DNA from: Dactylis glomerata
Lineage: Eukaryota > Streptophyta > Magnoliopsida > Poales > Poaceae
Assembly (NCBI GenBank): GCA_007115705.1
Contig: QXEO01001123.1
Location: forward strand, 1,674,001-1,738,000
Direction: 5' to 3'
Length of the DNA stretch: 64,000 nucleotides
Shown: in pieces, positions 56,107 through 64,000 of the stretch
How positions within the stretch are numbered: position 1 is the stretch's first letter
How the letters are laid out: each line of letters starts with the position of its first letter
Position numbers and translations under genes: made by a program
The notes under the pieces: model-generated
Database searches by the model: none
What the model was told of the DNA's origin: nothing
Seen by the model: the letters and a program-made list of their open reading frames with translations, nothing else

Positions 56107-57496
56107 TGATACGTCTTCAACGTATCTATAATTTTTGATGCTCCATGCTTGTTTTTACACCATTTGCCCAATATTTCGTTACACTTCGTGGCACTTTTAT
56201 ACATTTTCCGGAACTAACCTATTAACAAGTTGCCACAGTGCCAGTTCCCTGTTTTCTGCTATTTTTGTGTTTCAGAAGTGATACACAGGAAATATTCTCA
56301 GAATTGGACGAAACAAGTTCCTGAAGTCTTATTTTTCCCAGAAGCTTCCAGAGATCCGAAGAGGCGAAGAAGAGGGGCCACAGGCTGCCCTCACACCAGG
56401 CTCGCGCGGCCTGCCCCTGGCCCGTGCCACCTAGGTGTGAGGAGGCCTGGGGCCACCCCTGACGACGCCCCTTCGCCTATAAGAAGCCTCGGGATGGAAA
56501 ACCCTAAGAGAGTTGGCGAAATTTCTAGAACAGTTCCGCAACGCCGCCGCCGTCGAAGCCAAATTTCGGGGGACAGAAGTCTCTGTTCCGGCACCCTGCC
56601 GGGACGGGGAAGTGCCCCCGGAGCCATCTCCATCGGTCTCCATCGCCGTCTCCGCCGTCTCCATCGACCTCACCGCCATCTCCATCAACCTTGCTGTCTC
56701 CCATGATGAGGAGGGAGTAGTTCATCCCCGGGGCTGAGGGCTCTACCGGTAGCTATGTGGTTCACCTCTCTCTCCCATGATGTGATCTTTATGTGATCAT
56801 GAGCTTTGTATCATGTTGAACAAGTAGATGTTATTATTCAGATATTATGTGTTGAACAAGTAGATGTTATTATTCAGATATTATGTGTACTCTAGTGGTG
56901 TTATTAAAGTAATCTATTCCTCCTGCCATGGTGTAACGGTGACAGTGCGTGCATCATGGTAGTACTTGGTCTAGGCTACGATTGTGATCTTTTATGGATT
57001 ATGAGAATAATTATCGCTATGATAGTATTGAAGTGATCTATTCCTCCTTTCATGGTGTAATGTTGACAGTGTGTGCACCGTGTTAGTACTTGGTCTATGT
57101 TGCAATAATATCTATCTTGAGTTGTGCTTTGATTTGGATATCTCTATGAGTGGTGTTTGTCAAGTACTTGATGAACTTTAAGGAGTGCTTCGTAGCCCTA
57201 CGCAATGATTAGTGTTGTTCAATAGAAGAGTAATTCAGAGTACCTTAGTGAAGAGAAGTTATTTATTTGTTCAATCATGTTATATTTGTTGGGAGCGTGT
57301 CCACTAGTGAAAGTATGATCCCTAGGCCTTGTTTCCAAGCTTTGCACACCGTTTACTTGCTGTTTTGTTACATGTTTGCTTGCAGTGATATTTACTTCAA
57401 ATCACATTTGCTACTTATAATCATCTATACCACTTGTATTTCACCATCTCTTCGCCGAACTAGTGCACCTATACATCTGACAAGTGTATTGGGTGT
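56107..57496 (+). repeat. E1 3' LTR (type A), interrupted by E6
   Basis: Begins TGATACGTCTTCAACG and follows the E1 5' LTR up to 'gtgtattgggtgt', where E6 starts. TATAAG at 56478. The missing end and the GTAGT target duplication must lie beyond the window. Confidence 0.9.
56815..56886 (+). repeat. 36-bp tandem duplication in E1 3' LTR
   Basis: Two perfect copies of a 36-bp unit starting GTTGAACAAGTAGATG. The 5' LTR of E1 has one copy, so it arose after insertion. Confidence 0.9.
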
Positions 57497-57830
57497 TGAC
57501 AAGGGTATAGTTAATAGAACCCGTATGTTGAGTACCCCTGAGGCCCGTTAAGCTAGGCCCAATTGTAATGATAGTCGAATACGAGTCTTTACCGTATATC
57601 GATATTGTAATCTGTATCGGACCCTACCCGATCCTCGAGACCTGGCCACCTATATATAGGGGCCAGGAGGGGACGGTGTAGGCCAGATTGAAAGCAAGCC
57701 AGGTTAAACACCCAAGTTTACTTTCGACACACACCTATTTCGACTAACTTTACCTTCGAGTTCATCCGACGCCCTATCTCCCCGATCCTAAGTCCTTCAT
57801 CTAGGACATTTGTCGAGTTAGCCCTCATCA
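57497..57830 (+). repeat. E6 5' LTR
   Basis: Short LTR of about 334 bp, reading TGACAAGGG to CCTCATCA. A start at TGTTGACA (57494) is equally possible because the host LTR also reads 'gtgt' here. TATATATA box at 57651. Confidence 0.75.
57651..57658 (+). promoter_or_regulatory. TATA box in E6 LTR
   Basis: TATATATA followed by 'ggggccaggagg', about 180 bases before the LTR end. Confidence 0.6.
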
Positions 57831-57832
57831 AT

Positions 57833-57850
57833 TGGCGCCAGCCGTGGGGA
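57833..57850 (+). other. Primer-binding site of E6
   Basis: TGGCGCCAGCCGTGGGGA begins two bases after the LTR. It starts with TGGCGCCA like a tRNA 3' end complement but differs from the tRNA-Asp site. The tRNA was not identified. Confidence 0.65.
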
Positions 57851-57866
57851 CCGGGGCGTTGGAATC

Positions 57867-60650
57867 ATGAATTCGACGGCTTTTTCGCTTTTAGCCAACA
57901 GCAGTCCAGAACTCGACGGAAATCAAGAGATAGAGTTAACCATTGGAAGTTTGAGCATCATTATCGGGCCATCGGGTTCATCCCGCCTCTCGGATTCGAC
58001 GAAATCAGATCCGTCGGCAAACAAGCCCAAAACAGAGGAAACGTGGGAATCATCAGAAGACTCTTCCAGCGAGGTAAACTCGCCGGTCAGCTTCGACAAA
58101 GCACCAATCGCAGAAGGCGACAAAATTCGGGAAAATTTCGACTCAGAAGAAAGAGCGTGCCATACGCACAACAACGCAAAGGACTTCGCCGTGGGAAGCA
58201 GCGGCGTCTCCAAAGTACATCAGTTATGCGTTATTATCACCGAAGCAGAAGAAGAAAACAATAGCGAAGGAAGTAAAAAGGTCGACAGGCTAGTCGACAA
58301 AACGAAAGAACACAACAAAAAGGAAAAGGAGAAAGCCCACGTTTCGGCTGGCGAATGGAGAATGATCAAATCAGCTATCAATCATGGTACAGAAGTACCC
58401 AAAGGATCAAGAAGAGAAGTTCTAATGGGCTATCAGTATGCATTATACCAACACAGGAAGAAACTAAGGGAGGAAAGAGACATGGTTTTTCAAGACAATA
58501 ATAGTATATCAGGGGAGGAGTACCGGGAAGACTATAGCGAAGATTCAGAGTACAGCAGAGAAAGGCACGGAGACCTAAAGCACAATAGAGAGGCGACGAC
58601 GCATAGCAGAGAAGAAAGGTACTCAAGGAGCCCTACCCCACAGCTAGAAGAGGAGGAAGACGACTTCATACAAGAAACGCCAGAAGCAGCATTGGTAGCA
58701 GCACAAACGTATTTACTAACTACAAGGCCAGAACCTGGGGCCCGCGAGAAGATATGCACCGAGCCGTGATACGAAGCCTTGAAATAGTGGAAAGCAAGAT
58801 CAGGGGAAAAGGCCCAGAGATAAAGTCGACAAGCTACAAGGAAAATCAAAAGGAGAAGTTCAGATACAACTTCGCAAATAACGAAGTACAGCGAGTCATC
58901 AGAAGAGGAAAGACGACAAAAGAGGAAAGAGGACGCAAGAAATATAATAGCGCAAGCTCGAGTAAACAAATCACGTCATGCTTGGAGGGAAGAGAATTAT
59001 GAAGACGACGATACAGAGATGGGGGCGTTATGCTTTACCCGCAGGGTTCGCAAAACGCGGGTACCCAAAGAATTCAAACTGCCACACGACCAGCATAAGT
59101 ATGACGGGTCGCAAGAACCTACCCTATGGTTATTAGACTATCTGCAGGCAGTATAGATATTGGGGGGAACGAAGGCGACTGCAATGCAAAGTTTGCAGCT
59201 ACACCTCACCGGCGCAGCACGGTCCTGGTTGAATACCCTACCCAACGAATCCATCGGAAGTTGGGGGGAACTGGAAAGTCAATTTGCACGAAATTTTCGT
59301 TCAACATATAAGCGCCCAACATCACTGGAGGAAGTTAAGGCGTGCGTGCAGAGGAAAGGCAAAACTCTATGTTCTTATATACAACGCTGGAGCATAATCA
59401 AAAACTCAGCAGAGGATGTCTCCGACGAACGAGCAATAGACGCCTTTACGGCCGGACTTCGTCGCTCAGATCTCGTGGAAGAAATAGGAAGAACAAGACC
59501 TATGACAGTAGCCGAATTAATGGAACAAGTCAACAAATTCGCTGATGGAGAAGACGCATACAATAACAAAAGAGGACGTTCACCAGAAGTCGACAGAATA
59601 AGCAGACAGAGGAGACGATACCGCAGCAGGGGTAACCAAGAAAGGCGAAGTCAGGTAGCCACGGGCTACGTAGTAGAAGAAGAGGAAGGATATGACAGTG
59701 GGAGGTTTCAAGCAAAAGGAGTAGAAAAGTCGAGATACTCTGGTCCTTCGGCCGAGGATATGCTATACGGACCTTGTCGAATCCACTACGCATATCTCGA
59801 CGGGAAAAGAGTCTCAAATCATCAGATGAAGGATTGTAGAACATTCCTAAGGCTGCAAAGCGCCATGGGCTCAAGCCAAGGAGGGAGGGAAGGAGAACAA
59901 CACAGAAGTCAAGGATATCAAATGCAAAGGCTAGCAAGGCACCTAGAGTCAAAAGTTTACATATCAGCCATGATTCAACCGGTGCCCAGGTCAAAGAAGG
60001 AGCGAAAAAGCATATCCAGGCAAGTAAACCTAGCAATATCATCCCCACCAGCTACCACAGAGTACCTACGGTGGTCAGACCAATCAGTCAAGTTCAGTAC
60101 AACAGACCACCCGAAGAAAGTTCCCAGGCCAGGCCACTCGCCTATGGTTCTAAAGGCGCAAATAGGAGGGTACGACATCGGAAGAGTGTTCATGGATGCA
60201 GGGAGTGGCATAAACTTAATATATGCTAGAACCCTAAAGGCAATGTGCATCTCGCTGTCGAGTCTGAAGCCAACATATTGCTCCTTCCACGGAATAGTAC
60301 CAGGAGCCGCAAACTACCCTTTGGGAAGAATAGAACTCGATGTCTGCTTTGGCAGTAGCGGCAACTACCGAAGAGAGAAGCTGGAATTCGAAGTTATGGA
60401 CTGGCCGTCACAATATCATGCAATCCTGGGGCGCCCAGCATTTGCAAAATTCATGGCAGTACCACACTACGCGTATCTTACGTTAAAAATTCCAGGACCC
60501 AAAGGAACAATCACAGTACAAGGGAGCTTTGAAGTAGCCAACACATGCGACAGAGAATTCAACAGGATGGCGCAAACCTTCGGCATGACAGTGGAATACG
60601 AGAGGTTAAAAGGAGAAACGGATCATAATGTACTACCCGACGTTGGATGA
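57867..60650 (+). pseudogene. E6 gag and protease, interrupted by stop codons
   Basis: The ATG at 57867 lies just after the primer site. The first ~300 codons are charged, with acidic and basic runs and no known fold. Frame-preserving stops follow at 58767 (TGA), 58785 (TAG), 58821 (TAA) and 59154 (TAG), and another at 60648 (TGA). The gag capsid domain spans about 59050-59560 (motifs LQLHLTGAARSWL and ARNFRSTYKRP), followed by an Arg/Glu-rich linker. The protease domain is about 60135-60480, with catalytic DAGSG (Asp codon 60195) and ILGRPAF. The frame reads sensibly across the stops, so these are point losses rather than exon ends. In intact relatives this part forms and matures the particle. 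Confidence 0.85.
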
Positions 60651-63600
60651 TCCCTGCCAGATCAGGCTTTCGACACATCTTAGGACTCGAAGAAAATCCA
60701 GGTCCACCCTATAGATGCAAACAAGACGACATCAATTGCGGTGAACTTGGATCCCGCATAGGAAAGCGCGCTCGTCGAGTTCCTCCGTGAGCGCTGGGAA
60801 ATCTTCGCCTGGTGTCCATCAGACATGCCAGGGGTTCCCAGGGAACTCGTCAAGCACGCATTAAATGTAGATCCCAAGGCAAAGCCAGTCAAGCAGCCAT
60901 TGCGACGATTTGATGAACCTAAGAGGAAGGCGATAGCATCAGAGTTGCACAGGCTAGAAAATGCCGGATTTATCAGAGAAATCAAAACTTCGAGTTGGGT
61001 GTCGAACCCAGTCATAGTACCCAAGAAGAACACAGACGTACAAAGAGTATGTGTCGACTACACATCTCTCAATAAGCATTGTCCAAAGGATCCCTTCCCT
61101 CTACCCCGCATCGATCAGATAATCGATTCAACAGCGGAATGCGCGAGGCTTTCATTTTTGGACGCATATTCTGGTTACAATCAGATTAAATTGAAGAAAG
61201 AAGACGAAGAAAAAACGGCCTTCATCACACCATATGGAGTGTTTTGCTACCAAGTGATGCCGTTCGGTCTAAAAAATGCAGGAGCAACTTATCAACGGAT
61301 GATGCAAAATTGCCTCGGAAGCCAAATAGGGCGCAACATCCAAGTCTACATTGATGATGTAGTCATCACCACAAGAGAGGAGAAATCTCTAATCAGCGAC
61401 TTGGCAGAAACCTTCGACAACCTGAGCAGGTACAAGCTTAAGCTTAACCCGACAAAGTGTTCCTTTGGCGTATCAGCAGGACAACTTTTAGGGTTCCTGG
61501 TATCAGCACGCGGAATAGAGGCGAACCCAGAGAAGATTCAAGCAATTTTGACAATGGGGAAACCCACGAAACTACACGACGTACAGAAACTTGCAGGGCG
61601 CGTCGCGGCTTTAAGTCGTTTCATTGCTCGATTGGGAGAAAAGGCCCTTCCTTTCTATGCACTTATGAAGAAGTCAGATGATAAATTTGAATGGATGGAA
61701 GAAGCAGACGTAGCTTTTGCATAGTTGAAAAAAGTGCTTTCCACGCCGCCAGTGCTGGTCGCACCAACAGAAAAAGAACCACTGCTACTCTACATTGCCG
61801 CAACCCATCAGGTGGTGAGCACAGTATTAGTAGTCGAAAGAAGCGAAGAAGGAAAAGCCCACGGCGTCCAGAGGCCGGTATATTTCATCAGTGAAGTGTT
61901 ATCTCCGACAAAACAGAGGTACCCGCATTATCAGAAACTTGCATATAGTGTTTTCACAACTGCACGAAAACTGCGACAGTACTTTGCGGTGCATCCAATT
62001 ATAGTGGTCAATGAAGCACCACTATCAAACATATTGAACAACCCTTCAGCAACAGGACGTGTCTCTTTGTGGGGAATCGAGTTATCTCCCATGGACATCA
62101 CGTACGAAAAAAGGAAGGCGATCAAGTCGCAAGTCTTGCCAGATTTCACGGCAGAGTGGCTGGAGCTCCAAAGCACGGGACCACCAGACTTATCCAGTGT
62201 TTGGACAATGTACTTCGACGGTTCTAAGAGAGTTCAAGGCGCAGGCGCAGGAGTGGTCTTGATATCGCCTCACGGCGACAAATTGAAGTATGTCTTAAGG
62301 ATGAGCTTTCCACAGGCTTCTAATAACAAAGCAGAATACGAGGCTTTGTTGCACGGAATGAAGATGGCCAAAGCATGTGGAGCAACTCGCCTAAAAATAT
62401 TTGGAGATTCCAACCTTGTTGTCCAGCAAGTTATGAACAGATGTGACACAATCAATGACAACATGATGGCCTACAAGAATTTATATCATTATCTCGAAGG
62501 AACATTCGACGGATGCGAAGTCTCACACATAAGCAGAAATAGTAATGAAGAAGCCGACAATTTAGCAAATATCGGGTCACAGTGTTTACCCGTGCCGTCC
62601 GGAGTATTTTGGGAAGAAATAGTAGAAAGATCAATAAAAAGCGGGAAAAGCTCGACTACTGCAGCAGACTCGGGGGCTCCGTCGGAGCCAGAGGAGGTCA
62701 TGATGATAGAAGAAACATGGATGCAGCCATACCTTGCATACATGATAAATAAACAATTACCAGAAGATGCAGTGGAGGCCAAGAGGATAACTCGAAGATC
62801 AAAGGCGTTTGTCGTGTTGCAGGGGAAATTATACAAGAAGAGTATTACCGGCGTTTTGCAGCGTTGTGTAACACCCCAGGAAGGACAAACAATACTACAA
62901 GACATACACGGTGGAGTGTGCGGCCATCATGCTAGCAGCAGAGCAATAGCAGCAAAGGCTTTCCGAGCAGGATTTTATTGGCTAACAGCCATCGAAGACG
63001 CAAAAGATATAGTTCGAAAGTGTGAAGCGTGTCAAAGATTTGCATCTAGACCGCATGCACCAGCAGCAGAGCTACAAACAATACCATTGTCCTGGCCCTT
63101 TGCGCAATGGGGCCTCGATATGGTGGGAAAGTTGCACAAATCTTGGCCAGGAGGGCATGTTTACATGCTAGTGGCAGTCGATAAATTTACCAAGTGGGTG
63201 GAAGCGGCCCCGGTAACAACCCAGGATTCGACAGTAGCAATCAGCTTCATCAAGTCGATAGTATTCCGTTTTGGTGTACCATATAGCATCATCACAGACA
63301 ACGGGACAAACTTCACTTCAAAGGAATTCAAGAGTTATTGCGAAGGACTAGGGATCAAGCTCAAATTCGCATCTGTGGCGCACCCAAAGACAAATGGGCA
63401 AGTCGAAAAAGCCAACGGCCTGATATGTAGTGGGATAAAAAAGAGGCTCTTAGCACCTCTCGAGAAAGCCAAGAGCGCTTGGGTAGAAGAATTGCCCTCC
63501 GTTCTTTGGAGCTTAAGAACTACGCCTAGCGCAGCAACTCAAGAAACTCCTTTCTTCCTGGTCCATGGCGCAGAAGCCGTACTTCCAGTCGAAGTTACAC

Positions 63601-63953
63601 ACGAGGCCCCAAGAGTGACGGCATACGACGAGATAACATCGACAGAAGTACTGCAAAACGATGTCGATGCACTAGATGAAGCAAGGGATAAGGCATTAGA
63701 AAGAGCCACGCAGTATCAACAGAGCCTACGAAACTACCACAGTGGTCAAGTTCGTCCACGATCCTTCGTGGTGGGAGATCTAGTTTTGCGACTCAGGCAA
63801 GACAGCCATGGCAAATTGGAGTCCCCTTGGGTGGGACCCTACATCGTCACAGAAGTAATACCAGGAGGAGCATATCGACTACAAGACAAGAAGACAGGAA
63901 AAGACGAGAGCAATCCGTGGAATGCAGAGCAGCTACGACGTTTCTACGCGTAG
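60651..63953 (+). pseudogene. E6 pol: RT, RNase H, second RNase H, integrase; three more stops
   Basis: Same frame as gag. Stops lie at 60681, 60759 and 61722 (all TAG). The reverse transcriptase spans about 60930-61500, with the FLDAYSGYNQI and YIDD motifs (YIDD codons 61347-61358). RT-linked RNase H is about 61600-62100, broken by the 61722 stop. The archaeal-type RNase H is about 62208-62580 (YFDGS, NNKAEYEAL). Integrase has an HHCC zinc region (about 62907-63050) and the DDE core with Asp 63117, Asp 63297 and Glu 63405, spaced D-35-E. The frame closes with TAG at 63951-63953. Downstream of 61722 the frame is open for 742 codons, so the RNase H and integrase domains are individually intact. 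Confidence 0.9.
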
Positions 63954-64000
63954 ACTACATCTAGTGGTGCAATGAAAGTTGAGTTTACCCTTCTGAACCC
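63954..64000 (+). other. E6 sequence after pol, up to window end
   Basis: Forty-seven bases of post-pol sequence. No polypurine tract or LTR start is visible before the window ends. Confidence 0.6.

Larger units (their letters stand above)
13785..57496 (+). mobile_element. E1: type A non-autonomous Athila-like retrotransposon (host of the nest)
   Basis: Parts in the window are 5' LTR 13785-15326, internal 15327-18057 and 55256-56106, and 3' LTR 56107-57496, which is itself cut by E6. The two LTRs share private variants such as 'gtcttcaacg' and 'ttgcccaat', which separate them from the other type A LTRs and support the pairing. The internal sequence breaks at 18057 and resumes at 55256 with CTATC duplicated, marking the E5 insertion. 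No reverse transcriptase, RNase H or integrase is present, so it depended on enzymes in trans. It is the oldest element of the nest by position. Confidence 0.9.
57497..64000 (+). mobile_element. E6: Ty3/gypsy Tat-lineage retrotransposon, 3' end outside window
   Basis: The 5' LTR is about 57497-57830 (the start could be 57494), followed by a primer site and one long coding frame (57867-63953) encoding gag, protease, RT, RNase H, a second RNase H and integrase in gypsy order. The second, archaeal-type RNase H between RT-RNase H and integrase is the hallmark of the Tat lineage. It interrupts the E1 3' LTR. Its own 3' LTR is not in the window. Eight in-frame stops make the copy defective as it stands. 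Confidence 0.92.

Overview
The window looks like a grass nuclear genome segment, most likely Triticeae (wheat, barley, rye or Aegilops). The basis is one GC-rich, intron-containing cytochrome P450, a Stowaway MITE, a PIF/Harbinger transposon, and a deep nest of Athila-type LTR retrotransposons with tRNA-Asp primer sites. Species cannot be fixed from the sequence alone. No bacterial-type features, tRNA or rRNA genes, or CRISPR arrays were seen.

Left part (1-13784). The only convincing host gene is the minus-strand P450 at 824-2472: two exons, a 98-bp intron and 516 aa with all P450 signatures. To its right lie AT-rich intergenic DNA, an unclassified GC-rich repeat-like block (about 3930-5375), a Stowaway MITE (6303-6396), a decayed MITE-like segment, a 2.25-kb Harbinger element (7205-9456) with a broken transposase, and a minus-strand solo LTR (10879-12893) flanked by CTGAC.

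Right part (13785-64000). This is one nest of LTR elements whose order can be read from paired LTRs and target-site duplications (TSDs). E1 (type A; 5' LTR 13785-15326, 3' LTR from 56107) received E5 (type B; 18058-55250, TSD CTATC). E5 received E4 in its 5' LTR (type B; 18223-48435, TSD GTGTT). E4 received E2 in its 5' LTR (type A; 18517-25216, TSD AGGGG). A 9-kb tandem duplication then joined position 35518 to a copy starting at the equivalent of 20635. Finally E3, a 5.8-kb TG..CA element that looks like a solo LTR (25234-31053, TSD GCCAG), landed in only one of the two copies. Separately, E6, a Tat-lineage Ty3/gypsy element, inserted in the 3' LTR of E1 at about 57497 and runs off the window.

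E1, E2, E4 and E5 carry no reverse transcriptase or integrase and are non-autonomous. Types A and B share LTR beginnings, the tRNA-Asp primer site, much of the 3' internal region and the polypurine end, but carry different coding modules: an acidic ORF with hydrophobic C-terminal segments (A), gag plus retropepsin (E4), or a short gag-like coiled-coil ORF (E5). E6 encodes gag, protease, RT, two RNase H domains and integrase in a single frame interrupted by eight stop codons and no visible frameshift. Nearly everything after 13785 is retrotransposon; the biological interest lies in its modular make-up and readable rearrangement history rather than in a new host pathway.
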